A stretch of 64,000 nucleotides of DNA. Origin: Silene conica. Its lineage: Eukaryota > Streptophyta > Magnoliopsida > Caryophyllales > Caryophyllaceae. How positions within the stretch are numbered: the stretch's first letter is position 1; the number at the start of each line of letters is the position of its first letter. The DNA is taken from positions 15,083,501 to 15,147,500 of the forward strand of contig CM055317.2 of NCBI GenBank assembly GCA_029255685.2. The letters are read 5' to 3'. Below the pieces are notes generated by a model that was not told the origin of the DNA, did not search any database, and saw nothing but the letters and a program-made list of their open reading frames with translations. The translations under genes were made by a program, and so were the position numbers. This document shows positions 1 through 12,741 of this stretch, piece by piece.

Positions 1-2457
1 GTCCTCAAAGCTGATATGAGTAAAGCCTTTGATCGTATACGATGGGACTTCCTTGAAGCAGTTTTGGTCTAGTTTGGATTTCTAGCAAGGTTTGTTATCT
101 TTATTATGAGCTGTCATGTGTCTCTAGTGTTAGTTATAAGGTCCTTCTTAATAGAGCTCCGTTACAACAAGTTAAGCCTAACTGTGTTCTAAGACAGGGA
201 GACCCGGCCCTATCTCGCCTTTCTTGTTTATATTGTGTATGGAGGTCTTGGCTGAGAACTTTAAACATAATATGCTTTCTGGGAAGATTAAAGGGATTAA
301 GCTGTGCCGAGGGTCGGGGCGGAACCGCTTTTGAATCTTTTCTTTGCAGTTGATTCCGTGTTCTCTTTTAAAAAAATGTGAGGCGGTCGTGAATCTTAAC
401 AATGTGATCACAAGATACTGTGAGGCATCAGGACAAAAGATCAATTTGGATAAATCGGGTATTCTCTTTGGTTCTAACACAACGCTGGCTTCTGTTCAGC
501 TCTCCTAATAAGTGTTAGGCATCAGAAAGAACAGGGGCAATGGGAAGTACTTGGGACTTCCTACTGATTTTCAACAATCAAAGAAAGGAATATTCAAATC
601 CTTAGTGGACTATGTTGCTAAGCGCATTTCCTTTTCGAATGAGATCTTCTTATTTCACCTGACCGTTTAACCTTGATTACATCCGTCCTATCAAATCTAT
701 CTAATTTCTTTCCATCAGTATTTAAAGTACCACTAAGTTTGGCAAATAAGGTAATTCACTTTTGTTGCAATTTTGGTGGGCAAAATGTCGTCTGGATCAA
801 AAAAATATTTTTGTGCAGTAAGAAATTTCTCAAGTTTGCCAAAGTCCAATGGGGTTGGGTCTTCGTACAATTGTTTGCCTCAATAAGGCACTGCTTACAA
901 AACATGGGTGGGGAATGATGTCAGGTGGGGATTCCTTGTTTTGCCGGTGTTTCAGAAGAAATTTTTTTGGTACAAATGAGGTTAAGTCCAGTTTAAGAGT
1001 AGTAAAGGGCGCAAGTTTCTCTTGGGGAGCCTGAAGTATCCATTACGGGGTTTGGCTAATTATGGAAAATATAAGCTGCAAGGCGTGAATAAACTTAAAA
1101 CTGAATGTATAGGATATTAGGTGGGTGAATGAGGAGTCCCCAAGGCTATCTGTATGCATATGTTGGGTTGATCAAGTGGTTCATATAGAACTCAACCTCT
1201 GAGGAATTACTGGGAGCTGCCTATGTTCATTTAAGGCGTTTGGGGGTTGGTTGCGTTATTCAGTCTGATAGGGGTTGGCATTGAAGTATAGTTTGGTCTA
1301 TGTTTAAGGAAGAATGAGCTAGAGGTGAATTTTGCCAATTCCTCTTTATTCATCACGGAGAGAGGATGGGGCTTTCTTGCCTCTCAGTAGTGATGGACTT
1401 TACTCTGTGAAGAGTGGGTATACTTTTGAAGTCAAAACACTTTATGGAAACTAAGTGCTCAAGGTAGGACAAAATGAGAATGAGAGCTAGGGGAAAACAT
1501 TTATGTAGGAGCTCCATATGGTCTTTGCAAATTCCTAAGCATTGGGGGGTTTCCTTTGGAGGGTCTTATCCAACTCTCTCCCTTTGGGAGTGGAGTTTAG
1601 AAAGCGAGGGATTGAGGTGGATGACGTTTGTGTCATGTGTAAAGTTATTGGCTTTGTTCCGGAATCAAGGGAGCGTGTGTTTAGAGACTGTAGTGAGGCT
1701 AAACATATATGGGAATGGTCCTGGCTTTGTATTAGAATTGAAAATTGTGGTATAATAGATGTTGTTGATTGGGTTGTTTACAGTACTTTAGATGGCAAAG
1801 AGGAAAAGATTTTATTCTTTGTAGCCATCTTGTGGGGGATATGTTATCAAGGAATCTGTTGCTTTTCAAAGGTGTCTTCATACCACCTAGCGTTCTTTTC
1901 AAGATGATCGTCATACATGTCTCGGATTTTCAACACGCTACTGGTTCTAGAAAGGATGGTGTGATGGGACCGGCAAATGGTAGCTTTAGTGATGGAAGAC
2001 TTGGAAATGAGGATCAAAGGCAAATAAGGGAGAGTGTCCCGTTTTCATGATAGGTACGAAAAATTCTTGCTCTACATATCATATCAAGGTGGATGCAGGT
2101 CGGGCTGACAGTATGGAAGTTGCGTTTGGTTTTATTACCTATAATGATCTGGGTATTGAAATAAGAAGACATTGTGGAAAGTTTAGAGCGGAAACGCCGA
2201 TACAAGTGGAAGTTATGGTAATGTTTCAGGCTCTTCTTTTGGCGAAGGAGACTGGTATTCTACACGTGCACATCTCGTCGAATTGTCTTAAGTTGCTTCT
2301 TCAATTGGCATAAGTTGAGAGAGTTGATCACTCTGTCATGGACATCCTTGAGGATTGTACGAATCTTTTTAGCTTGTTTCACTGTTTATGTCTTAGCTTT
2401 ATTCCTCGAAACCTTAACTCTATTGCGCATAGTCTAGCGAAAGTTGTCATGCGTTTG
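1..2457 (+). pseudogene. Decayed LINE (non-LTR retrotransposon) pol remnant
   Basis: The first codons read as a LINE reverse-transcriptase block (KADMSKAFDRIRW), and further RT-like stretches (SGQKINLDKSG, KYLGLP) follow to about 690 in changing frames. Positions 1542-1850 encode a zf-RVT-like segment (FLWRVLSNSLP, then CVMCK and W-rich residues). Positions 2050-2457 encode a plant LINE RNase H domain with ETPIQVEVM and a C-terminal LNSIAHSLAK motif before a stop. The domain order RT, zf-RVT, RNase H is that of plant L1-type LINEs. Many stops and frameshifts make it non-functional. The 5' part lies outside the window. I could not find a clear poly-A tail or target-site duplication. Confidence 0.85.
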
Positions 2458-3144
2458 TAGAACTTTCATTTACAATTGTCAAAAAAATAATTGTGTAAAT
2501 CATGGTTGATATATTTAGTACACAATTGAAAAAGTTTGATCAATTTTAATCAGATTTATATCGATTTTACTTGCTCTTTGTATGTTTGATAAGAAAAATG
2601 GGATCTCTTCGTGTCTTCAACATCGGTAAAACAAGGAGTTAAGCTCAAAGCCGCGTACTGTTGAGAATAATGCTTGGCAGTGACAAGAATGGAGGTCGAC
2701 CACATTGCTGGTGCGCCTTGAGAGTTGAGATGCCCAGCCTACGAAGTTAATTAATAAGCTCCGTAATACTGTAATAGGCATGTATTAGTGTGATTCTTGG
2801 GCAAGTGACTAGTAGCAACTCGGCGAAAGTTTACCTGTTAGTCTTCGAGCCTTTTGTTTTAGCATACAATGAGCCATAAGATTAATACAACGAATTAAGT
2901 AAACCAAGCTACATGTCGGATTTCGAAAAACCAGAGATGTCCCTCAAAATAAAGTGCGGGTAACAGCAAAGAAGCCATGGTTCATTCTTTAAGCAACATG
3001 ATTAAGCCAAAAACAAGCAATCATCCGGGTACACTGTAAAGAGGATTTACACGAAGACCCCAATTATTGCTCAAGCCATAAAATCAACAAACGTGGACAA
3101 CTAAAAAGACCGTATTTGTCCTTATAAGATCTAGATTTTAATCT
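2458..3144. other. Intergenic, no gene seen
   Basis: Moderately AT-rich sequence between the LINE remnant and the 3' end of the CCR-like gene. The part nearest 3144 should hold the 3' UTR of the minus-strand gene. I see no ORF or repeat that I recognise. Confidence 0.6.
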
Positions 3145-6100
3145 CTAATCGAGAAGTCCCAACTCCTTGTAGCTCTCCACGGAATCAATTAGCGTCTCCT
3201 CCAGTGATCTGTAGCTCCAACCTAGCCTCTGCAGTTTCTCTGAGCTGATTTTTGTTTCATCAGCCACCTCTGTGATGCTATTGCAATAAACAATTTGATA
3301 CAATTAGAAGTAGGAACAAGGAAGGGGTATTGATTTGTATGTTTTATCCTAATATTATATGAAATCGACAACATTAACCCAGGTGTAGCTCACCCCCATG
3401 GCTACGCATCGTACTCTGTATAGGCTGTATTCAAGACACAGGTTGTTACGAGGCGTCCCATAAATTTTGCGTCGTGAATTTCACATCACCAGAAAATAAT
3501 CTTGGTATCACTACGTGTCTACTTGAATTTAGCATACTACATGCAATTTACAAGAGATAATGAAAGACATTGACTTGGCGCCTTGGCACATTTGTGATAT
3601 GGCTCAATTCTTAAAATGAGAAAATGTAATATACAGGCATACGTTCAGATGTATTAATCGACACCGAGAAGCAAGAAACAAAGACAGCATACTTACTTCT
3701 TCGGATAGTTGTAGTTAGGATAAGTCTGTTTAAGCTTGTCCACTAACTCCCTCACCCTAACCTGATGTGATGTGCATATGTATCTTCCTTCTGCCTCAGG
3801 CTTTTCATAGACCAGCAGCAAAGCAGCAACTAGATCACGCACATCAATAATCATCCGAATTTTGTTTTCCGTTGACTCGTATCCTTCTGTGATTTCATTA
3901 AAAAAAAGGATTTTTAATGCTAAGATATTTCTTATTAGAAGAGGAAGGATTTTTCTTATTACTGAAATAATTTTCTACTACCATTAAACTCAAGGTTCAT
4001 AATTATTAGCCTCTCTACTTTGGGGTATACTTTAGATAAAGCAAAATGCTTCACCAAGTTATTTACGCTTCTTATGTTATGAAGTTGCCGATGTCAGCCA
4101 ATTATCAGCACAATTTTCATAACACGTCATTCCAAATAACATCATTGTTGTATTTTCAAGAAACCGAGCTCGAGATCACTAGTTAAACTAAATCAAACCT
4201 TTGCCGGTTGATCTAGATCCGTCTAAGCACTCAGGGGACGCCAACCTTGATAAAAACTATCTCGCTCAAGGTTACTTTATAGGAAAAAGGCAGATTTAGA
4301 ACATGCCAAAGTGGGCATGAGATTTAAGAAGTATTGGTAGGATTTGTCAGGAAGCAGAAGTCAGAAGTCTAACATAAGCTCCAAATGATCCATAGTTCTT
4401 CACACAGTCAAGTAATGAAATCGAAAATCACAAGGATGTAAAAGTTCAATACCACTAATTAACATTTTACAAACAATTATGATAAATATTACCTTTCAAC
4501 AGCTTTATGAGCACCAAGCTACTTGAATTGACAGTTGATTGAATCATAGGTCCCAAGACAAGAGTCGGGCAAACTGACACAACATCAAGGCCACTTGTTT
4601 TAGCATATTCAAAAGCTTCAATCTCGGCTTCTGTTTTAGAAGCACAGTACCAATTCTGCAACAACAGTAACAGGTCAAACAATGAAATAAAGTAGTAAAC
4701 AAACTAAAAGGGCAGGGCTGGTATCCTAATCCTAGGCAAGATGCCATTGTGACCTTGTGGGGTTGAAGACATTATGTGATATGGCCCGACCACAAAGTTG
4801 TGGTCATGCCATCTAGTTAGATTTGTGTTGTGATAGAACCATGGCAGCACAATAGCACATACATAAAATGTGATTACTATGGTATATCTTTACTCTTGAA
4901 AGTACTAAAACTATTGATAATACAATGATATAATAAATAAATCATATGGAGAGTTGAATTCCCTACATTAGTTCTCATGCAGTAGTCCTTGTCAGACCAG
5001 CAGCTTTCATCCATAACTTGACTAGCAGGCCAGTTAGGATTCATGCAAACAGCAGCAACAGATGAAACATACACAAGTCGCTTAACTTTGGTTTCCGAGC
5101 ATGCTTTAAGTACATTGAGTGTACCCTTCACTGCTGGTTCCATTATCTGCACCTGCTCAATGACCAAACGCGAGAGAGGTAAACATCATGCCACCCAAGA
5201 CTTAAACAGGCAGCTCCTAAAGGTTTAAAACGATCATATATTCATGTGGACAATAGGCAGAGAAATACTCCCTCTATCCCATTTATATTATCCCCAATTG
5301 ACTCTGATGGTCAAACGAGGTCAACTTTGACAGATACTTTCTCACGATAGACTAGGCAGAAAAATTTGGAGCGTCGAAAAAGTTGCGTTTTCAAAAATCA
5401 GTTGTTATATATTTTACATGCAGCTCTAAATATATTTGGACAAAACTAATTGAAAAAATTGACCTTGGTTGACAAACAAAGTCGAGAGGGGACTAAATAA
5501 ATACTCCCTCCGTTCTGGTCATTTGCTTATCTTTGGGTTTGGCACAAAAACTAAGGAGAGGGCAGGGGGGACATTTGTGGGTGGTGTTGAGTGACAGGTA
5601 GACGATAGGTTATGTAGATGATCAAATTACTCTTCAAAAATATTCTCAATATAGAAAGGTATAAACAAATAAATGAGACACCCATAATGGAATAGGTAAA
5701 CAAATGAATGAGACGAACGGAGTATTTTAGAATTTGACAATATAATACTTGCATTCCACTAGGCAAAATTGCGAAAATTAGTTACATTGTTGTTGTTTTT
5801 CATAGTTCCTGATCGATACTAGGAAATGATGGGGGAAGAGAGCTTACCTCAGGATTTGGTACAGAGCTCGAAGGCACGGGACTGGCAACATGGAATACTC
5901 CAACACATCCTTTAATGGCAGCAGAAATAGAATCATAGTCTAATAAATCTGCCTTGAAAAGTTTCAAGTTCTCTGATGCATTCTCCAGTTTCCTCAAGTG
6001 ATCATACTTGGCATCACCTAAACATTAACCGTCTGATATCAGCTTACGACTTTACAAGCCGAGCCAGTTACAGCAAAAAAAAAAAAAAAAAACTAAAGAG

Positions 6101-6747
6101 GTTTTTCACCCAATTCCTACTTTAAACAATCCAGCTAATTTAAACATCCTGGGAGTAGCATTTCAACTCTTCGGTAACCTATTCCCTAATCCGCCACAAT
6201 AAGCAGCTTTAACCTAATTTCATCCTCTTTTTACTGGATTAATCCCTTCATTAAGAGTGAAACCCTAATTGATGTCATAGTCTATAGGTGTTTTTTGATT
6301 GCAATTGTGTAATTAGGAGCGCAAAATCGAGCAGAACGTGAAGGAAATGAGGCAGTGGTGGAACTAGGGGGCTAGCAAGGCCGCTCACCTAGAATTCTAA
6401 TTTTCGATAATTTTCCTGATTTACCTCATTACATTACTACTTCGTCCTCGTAAACTTTTTGTGACTGACTATAAATCCCGGCTCCGTGACTAATAATTGG
6501 GGTTGAACTCTACATGCAACATTAAATTATGAAAAACCGATATAAATTAAATCCAAAACAGTTTCATCTTGATCGAAAAGATAATGATAATGAAAAACAA
6601 AGAAGAGAGAGAATTGTAACTGGGATTGCGAATGGTGCCATGGACAGTAAAACCAAGAGAAAGAAGAAGCTTGACGAGCCATGAAGCGACGTAACCTCCT
6701 GCTCCTGTAACGCAAACCAGTTGAGAATGAGTTGAAGCTTTCTCCAT
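3145..6747 (-). CDS. Cinnamoyl-CoA reductase-like NAD(P)-dependent SDR, six exons
   Basis: Six exons on the minus strand: 6621-6747, 5848-6017, 4967-5152, 4493-4655, 3697-3886 and 3145-3277. All introns are GT-AG, phases agree, and the CDS is 969 nt (322 aa), the usual length for the family. Exon 1 holds the Rossmann motif VTGAGGYVA (residues 11-21) followed by a basic residue (TIRNPS), as in extended (atypical) SDRs of the CCR/DFR type. The catalytic Tyr and Lys lie in YCASK (Y164, K168), preceded by NW. True lignin CCRs carry NWYCYGK, so NWYCASK points to the CCR-like group rather than to lignin CCR itself. It probably reduces a phenylpropanoid or other carbonyl substrate in the cytosol; the substrate cannot be read from sequence. 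No frameshift or stop interrupts it. The start is the first Met, directly before the Rossmann fold. Confidence 0.93.
5268..5495. mobile_element. Stowaway-like MITE in CCR-like intron 2 (diverged)
   Basis: Starts with CTCCCTCTATCCCATTTATA after a TA dinucleotide, the Stowaway terminal signature. Internal GGTCAA/TTGACC-type inverted motifs occur at both sides. The right end is degenerate (gagaggggacta), so the boundary is approximate. Confidence 0.55.
5504..5722. mobile_element. Stowaway MITE in CCR-like intron 2
   Basis: Left end CTCCCTCCGTTC after TA; right end GAACGGAG before TA. The termini are inverted copies and lie directly next to the preceding Stowaway-like unit. Stowaway MITEs are mobilised by mariner-type transposases; a full mariner with similar ends lies at 55698-58939. 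Confidence 0.8.
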
Positions 6748-6929
6748 TGATTTGTTTTCTTCGCTAATGGCGGAACTTAGCTACTTCTTGTGGTTGAAAC
6801 AGTATGAATGTGACCGTTAAAAGAGTTGTTAGCGAATTGGACACATTCACCAGTCACCGCCAAACTAGTAGTTTATGACTTTAATTTAATTGACTTGAAC
6901 ATATAATAATCCACAAATTCTTATTTACA

Positions 6930-7107
6930 ACGGCACTATCCGTTGCAAGCTTGCGACGGATACCGTTTCCTCTCACAAAATACCCACTTTTTCTCTCTCT
7001 CCAACACTATTCATGTGGTCCTCTTTCTCCACTAACTCATTTTCTATCCATTTTACCTCACAAAATATCCGTCACAAATGATGACCCGTCGCAAGTAAGA
7101 CTTACTA
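6930..7107. mobile_element. Small MITE-like inverted-repeat element 5' of the CCR-like gene
   Basis: The left part (ATCCGTTGCAAGCTTGCGAC) and the right part (ATCCGTCACA, then CCGTCGCAAGTAAGACTTAC) are imperfect inverted copies about 40 bp long around a CT-rich core. It sits within 400 bp of the gene's start codon, so it may lie in the promoter. Family not identified. Confidence 0.45.
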
Positions 7108-7900
7108 ATAATAATCATAGCGTGAGATGTGTTGTTGAATAATGTTGATGATAGTTTATTGTCAACTGTCAAGCGATAGCAATGACTAAACAATCACAAA
7201 CTAAATATGAATATCCGTGCAAGCTTGTGATTGTGAAATAAAATATATTTTGGGAGATAAAACAAACTAATTGTAATTCTTATATACTTTTATTTTTGTC
7301 ATTTCTAAATAAATGGGCGTATTTAACCCGTCATAAACTTGTGAGGATATATCCGTCACAAAAAATACGTTCAGTGTCAAAATCTAATAAAGCGGAAAAC
7401 CAGAAGTTTATGTCTTTCCTCGAGGATTGCAAATTGTAAGAATTGATACAAGTCTAGTTCAAAACCTTTTAGGGCTTTTTTGAAATCATAAATTTGGAAA
7501 TGAATTTTTTTTCACTAAATAAAATTTTAAAAAAATGAAAATAATTTTAGAATTGGCCTAATTTATCTGTTTGGTAACTCGCAAAATTTTAGAATTGACC
7601 TAATTTCATACTAGACTAAAAAAACAGCTTACCCAAATCTCATTTAAATAATAGTCATTTTAAATTTCTTCACCCGTCTCTCTCTCATTTAACACATTTC
7701 TCCATTTTCATGGATGCTACTCACAAACCCTAGGATTTCAAATTTCGGGCAAAAATCCTTCAATTGTAATTTATTAGTTCGGCGTTTTTCTCAATACTTA
7801 ATCGCCATATGTTTTCCCCTACAATCTTCTTCAAATTTTGCCTCTTTTATTTCTTCGTAAATTATTGAATTTTCAATTGGAATTATTAAAGGGATAATTC
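7108..7900. other. AT-rich intergenic stretch
   Basis: No ORF of note. A CGTCACAAAAAATACG-type motif near 7350 resembles the preceding MITE. Nothing else recognised. Confidence 0.5.
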
Positions 7901-8480
7901 ACACGGTACCTCCGAGGTTTGGCTTAATTGACATGGTAACCTGTGTTTAAGTTTGTGCACATGGTACCCCTTAACTTTCATTTAAGTGCACGAACTACCC
8001 TTACTTTTTCCTCCATTATAACGCTGTTAACTTATTATTTCCCCCCTTTATCTAACCTTTTTCCCCCCAATTCACTCATAAACAAATAAAAAAAGGACAA
8101 CTCTCTCACTTCTCCATATATGTACACGAATCAAACAGGAAATCAACTCCCAAATCTCTTGTTGATTAAATCTTGTTCATTTGATCACATCTTCATCATC
8201 TACATTGTGGTTGACTGTTTCCAGGTATTCATCTTCATCTCAGTTATTTTTGTTTCTTTTTTTCATAAAAATTGTAACTTTTCTATATGTTTGGTGTCAA
8301 TCATACCTAAATGAGTCTAGTTTGTGGACGATTTTATTTGCATGTAGTTAGTTGTCGTATGTTTTGCTTAAAATTAAGGTTTTGTTTATTTAATTTGGAT
8401 GAGTATTGCCATAATTCAATAATTATGGTTATTTGTTGTTTTCCTGATTTTTTTATCCCTTTCTATGAAAACTGAATTTT

Positions 8481-9607
8481 CAGGACGAGATCCCTTGGTG
8501 TATGATGTTTGTGGATGATATTGTGTTGATTGATGAGACAAAAGAGGGGGTTGAGAGAAAATTGGAATTATGGAGGCATACGTTGGAGACTCGGGGGTTT
8601 AGGCTAAGTCGGAGTAAAACCGAGTATGTGAGGTGTCAATTTGCGGGGACGAGATCGACGGCGATGAGGAGCATTATTTTCGATGGAAATGTTGTTGAGG
8701 GGTCAGATTCCTTTAGATATCTCAGATCTATTATCCAAAAAGATGGAGAGTTAGACAGAGATGTGGCCCACAGAATTAAAGCGGGATGGATGAAATGGAA
8801 AAGTGCTACAGGGTTTTTGTGTGATAAGGGTATGTCCCAAAGATTAAAGGGGAAATTCTATCGTACGGCAATTAGACATGCCTTACTTTACGGCTCGGAG
8901 TGTTGGGTCGTGAAGCTGTGTCACATTCATAAGATGAGTGTGACAGAGATGCGTATGTTGAGGTGGATGTGCGGCCATACAAGGAAAGACCGGTTAAGGA
9001 ATGAGGTGATTAGAGAGAAGGTAAAAGTGGCCCCAATAGAGGACAAGATGATGGAAAACCGACTAAGATGGTTTGGCCATGTGAGAAGGAGACCTACGGA
9101 CGCACCGGTTAGGAGGTTGGAGACCTGGGGTGCAGAAACAGTTGCTAGGGGTAGAGGGAGACCTAAACAAACTTGGAGAAGAGTGATTGAGCACGATATG
9201 AAATTTCTCGGGCTCCAGGAGGGGATGGGGATGGAGAGGGCACTATGGAGGGATATGATACATGTGGACTTCTAACCATTGATGTTTTTATTAAGTTTTC
9301 AAAAAATTTCTTTTTGGATTTGTTACACTTTTTCCCCCAAAACTCTTATATTAAATTTTACAGCGTTTCTCAAAATCACTTTAAACTTTATTCTTGCTTT
9401 TTTTTTTGGGTTTTTATACATGTGATAATTTCGATTTAAAATCTATAAAACCCCTTTGTCTTTCATTTTTTGTTTCACTCCACTTTCGTTCTTTCTTTTT
9501 TCTCTTGTTGAGATGAGAGTTCACTCATGACGTTTCCAAAGGATTATTCATGTCAGCCGGCCCCAAAATATTTTGGGACTAAGGCTCTGATGTTGTTGTT
9601 GTTGTTG
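8481..9607 (+). mobile_element. 5'-truncated RTE-type LINE with 17-bp target duplication
   Basis: The ORF at 8502-9275 encodes the C-terminal part of a reverse transcriptase (FVDDIVLIDE with the catalytic DD; then a SRSKTEY block and a C-terminal VRRRPTDAPVRR region) typical of plant RTE-clade LINEs. The 3' end is a TTG repeat (gatgttgttgttgttgttg). The copy is bounded by an exact direct repeat, TATGAAAACTGAATTTT, at 8464-8480 and 9608-9624. This defines the insertion and shows 5' truncation by incomplete reverse transcription. The ORF remains open for 257 codons, so the insertion is fairly recent. Confidence 0.92.
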
Positions 9608-9720
9608 TATGAAAACTGAATTTTGAACCGATTTTTGTCAGTAATTACATAATTGAGGTATAATCAGGGTTAGGATTTGACTTGGAATGATTTCTAAGTA
9701 ATGTTTGGTTTAATGGTAGG

Positions 9721-11290
9721 ATGGAAGGTAAAAAATTTGATTATGTTGTTTATGATGTTGATTTTATACTATTAATGGATGTAATTGCTGATCTTGGGGT
9801 TGTTACTGAGAGACAACATGTTTTGTTGCCTAGTGTGTACGCTTTGTATTATAGAGGAATGAATGATGCTAAAATACAAATTAAGGATGATGGGGAGTTA
9901 TTGAAGTTGTTTTGGGATTATGACATGGTTAATGAAATTGATGTGTGGATTTGAGGATACAAATAAACCAGATAAGGAGTTTGGGTTAGTGGCTAACTTG
10001 AACAAGGCAAGAATGATGGAAGAACAGAGGAAGGAGTTGGAGAAGCAGAGGGAAAAGGAAAGAATGGAGAAAAACAGAGTGAAGGGTGAAGGTTTGTTGG
10101 TTGAACCTTTGGCAATTGAAGTACCTGTTTTAGATTTGGGGACAAATGTAACTGTTTATACTAGAGTGTATGAGTCTGAGGAATTAGCTGGTCTGCCCAA
10201 TAATCCACCTCTACCTCCACATCAGACAAACATCCCTCCACCCAAAACTCAACCTCTTCCCACACCTCAAACAGACAGCCTTCAACCCAAAACTCAACCT
10301 CAACCTCCACCTCAAACAAAACAACCCTCAACCCAAAACTCAACCTCCTCCTACACCTCAAACAAACAGTCCTCAACCCAAAACTCAACCTCAATCTCCA
10401 CCTCCACATCAAATAAACAACCAAACTCTTGTCCCTAAAACAAACTCTTCACCAACTGACTTCACCCAAACATGTCCAAATGCTAATAGATTTAGCACAG
10501 AAAATGAAAGTGCCCATGAAAGTACCCCAAACATCTCTAAAATATTTTTAAAAAGGTCTGACCCAAAGTAAAAAATTATAAAACAACTGCGATGAGAAAA
10601 GGTATGTATGCTCATGTTTCTAAGTCAAGTGTTGTTGAGAATGTTACTAATGTAACAGAGACAAAGGTAGGGAGACTTAAGAAAAGGGGGAAGCCGATAA
10701 ATTTGGGATTGGATGAGGTTGAAGATGAAGAGAGTGAGAAGTTGGATGAAGACTATTCTGTCTCTGATGAAGATAGTGAGGAAGATGAATATGACAGTAA
10801 GGATGAGCAGTCAAATGATAGAACAGTTGAAGGGGATAAGTTGCATCCATTTGACAAGACAGTGTCTGATGCAACAGAAAAGGATAAGGGGACAATGAAT
10901 TTGGATAAAGCATACAAGAATGGTAAGATGTATATACCTCAAAGGTGAGGTGAGATTAAGTTGAGGCCTTGGTTATTGTTGCAAAGCAAGGTTGACTTTA
11001 TTTCACTGCTTTCTGATTACTTCATTCAGGAAGGGTTCAATTTTATAGTCAACAAATCTGATAAGGTTAGGTTCACAGCTGAATGTAGTGGACAACATTG
11101 TACTTGGAAGATACATGTTTCCATTATCCCTGATAAGTTAACTAAGGCAATCAAGACATTGACTGGTGAGCATATCCAGTGCCATTTTCTGAAGTGTAAT
11201 CCCGTGACAACAACTGAATGTATGGCTTCAAAATTAGAAGATGAATTGACTGCAAATCCTGGTATATATGCCAGTTTAGAGCATATCTGA
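9721..11290 (+). pseudogene. MULE transposase N-terminal half (broken)
   Basis: Positions 9721-9953 encode the N-terminal plant MuDR segment (FDYVVYDV to MVNEIDVWI). A frameshift near 9950 continues into a Lys/Glu-rich and proline-rich linker (to 10438). From 10592 an acidic region (DEDSEEDEYDSKDEQ) leads into a MuDR DNA-binding-like domain (VRFTAECSGQHCTWKIHVS, about 11070-11130). A TGA at 10946-10948 breaks this frame, and another stop falls at 11288. The DNA-binding domain would recognise the element's own terminal repeats. At least one nonsense and two frameshift lesions make it a pseudogene. Confidence 0.8.
10190..10432 (+). repeat. Proline/glutamine-coding repeat in the MULE linker
   Basis: Imperfect repeats of CCTCAAACAAACA / CAACCCAAAACTCAACCTC encode a Pro-Thr-Gln-rich linker that drifts into Ser/Thr-rich sequence after a slip. 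Low-complexity expansion inside the MULE ORF. Confidence 0.7.
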
Positions 11291-11349
11291 TCTGTTAATG
11301 GCTAAGTTTGGGATTAATGTGAAAAAGAGGACCATGTACAAGGTGATAA

Positions 11350-12510
11350 GTGTATGTAGTTGTTGAGAAGGTGTTTGGTGGACATGAGGAAAGTTATAAT
11401 TTCCCGCCTGCTTATGCTGAGATGATCAAACTGACTAACCCTGGTTCATGGGCACTTATTACATGGCATTCCCCTTACACTGATAGGTTCACCTATTTTA
11501 AAGGGACGTTTGTTACCTTTTCTGCCTGGACCAAAGGATTTCTCACGGGTTGTAGGTCAATCATAGGAGTTGATGGTTGCCATCTGAAGGGGAGGTATAA
11601 GGGAATGTTATTGTCTGCATTATCCTTAGATGACAATAATAATCGATTTATCATTACATATGCTATTGTTGGTAAGGAGACAACTGAGTCATGGAGTTAT
11701 TTCTTTAGAAATTTAAAAATGGCATTACAGCAGGAGGGTTGTACTAAGTGGGACTGGACTTTCATTAGTGACAGAATGAAAGGTGTTGAGAAGGCTCTAA
11801 CTAACGTGTTCCCAACTGCCACAAGAAGGATTTGTGCTCAGCATTTGTACATAAGTTTCAAGGAGAAATGGGCAGGGCCTGCTTATCATGATCTGTTTTG
11901 GAGAGCTGCCAGTGTAACATCACCATTTGTGTTCAACAAAACAATGGCAGGTATAACTAGACTATCTAGAGAAGCTTTTGCTTACTTGTCCAATGTTCCC
12001 CAACAATGGTTCAGACATCAATTTGATCCACTTACAGCTTGTGATCATAACACCTCAAACTTTGTTGAGTCCTTTAATATTGTTATTAATGACATGAAGG
12101 CCAAACCAATTCTTTCCTTGATGGAAAAGATAAGACAATATCAGATGAACAAGATAGTTGAAAGGATTGCTATTGCTGAGGCTATGCAGCCATATGAACC
12201 CACCCCAAATGCAAAAGAAATCATTGATGCTAACTGTTCAGACTTAAGGCATTGCAGAGTAATAAAAGCTAGATGTGGAGAATTTGAGGTGGTTGAAGGT
12301 ACCACAACTACATTTCCTGTAAATTTGAAGAATGGAACATGTTTGTGTGGGGCATGGCAGGTGACTGGGATACCATATAAGCATGCTTATAGGGTCATCT
12401 ATCACAACAAAGAAGAACCACTGCAATACATGAGTAGCTACTTCTCTGGGATGTGCTATAAGTTAACTTATAGCAATATAATGCACCATACGCCTGATAA
12501 GAGCCAGTGA
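11350..12510 (+). pseudogene. MULE transposase catalytic domain with degenerate SWIM finger
   Basis: 386 open codons with the MULE DDE core: first Asp in GVDGCHLKGRYKG, second in FISDRMKGVEKAL, then AQHLYISFK and FVESFN motifs. A SWIM zinc finger should read CxC..GIPCxHA; here it is CLCGAWQVTGIPYKHA, with the third Cys replaced by Tyr. Beyond the stop at 12510 the frame continues to a zinc-knuckle-like CSICKTIGYNSISC, in which the His of the usual GHN is Tyr. Both metal-binding sites are therefore damaged. The upstream half is out of frame (9721-11290). The long open stretch suggests loss of function is not ancient. Confidence 0.88.
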
Positions 12511-12741
12511 CCTGAATTTCAGTTCCCTATGATTCATCCACCAATACAAACACGATCAGCAGGAAGGCCAGCTGAACAAAGAAAGAGGAAGTCTGACGAG
12601 AAAAAGAAAAAGAGAGGCAGCAGGTCCACCATCATCAGATGTTCTATTTGCAAAACAATAGGATACAATTCAATATCATGCTAAGGTGGTCCAACAACAA
12701 AAAAGAGGAGGACTGATGGTGCTTCAACTTCAGGAAGTTAA

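Larger units (their letters stand above)
7905..12741 (+). mobile_element. Decayed Mutator-like element (MULE)
   Basis: Contains the coding remnants of a MuDR-type transposase (9721-12510, with a degenerate zinc-knuckle tail to about 12741) and is interrupted by an RTE LINE at 8481-9607. The left boundary is a guess: sequence from 7905 (gggataattcacacggtacc, followed by further GGTACC-type motifs) looks like the terminal region of plant MULEs. I found no matching inverted copy on the right, so the true ends are uncertain. The GRF zinc-finger ORF downstream (13091 onward, minus) is convergent with it and could be a second ORF of the same element. Confidence 0.6.

Noticed and set aside
3145..6747. 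Calling the SDR gene a lignin cinnamoyl-CoA reductase
   Set aside because: The diagnostic NWYCYGK motif is NWYCASK here, as in CCR-like proteins.
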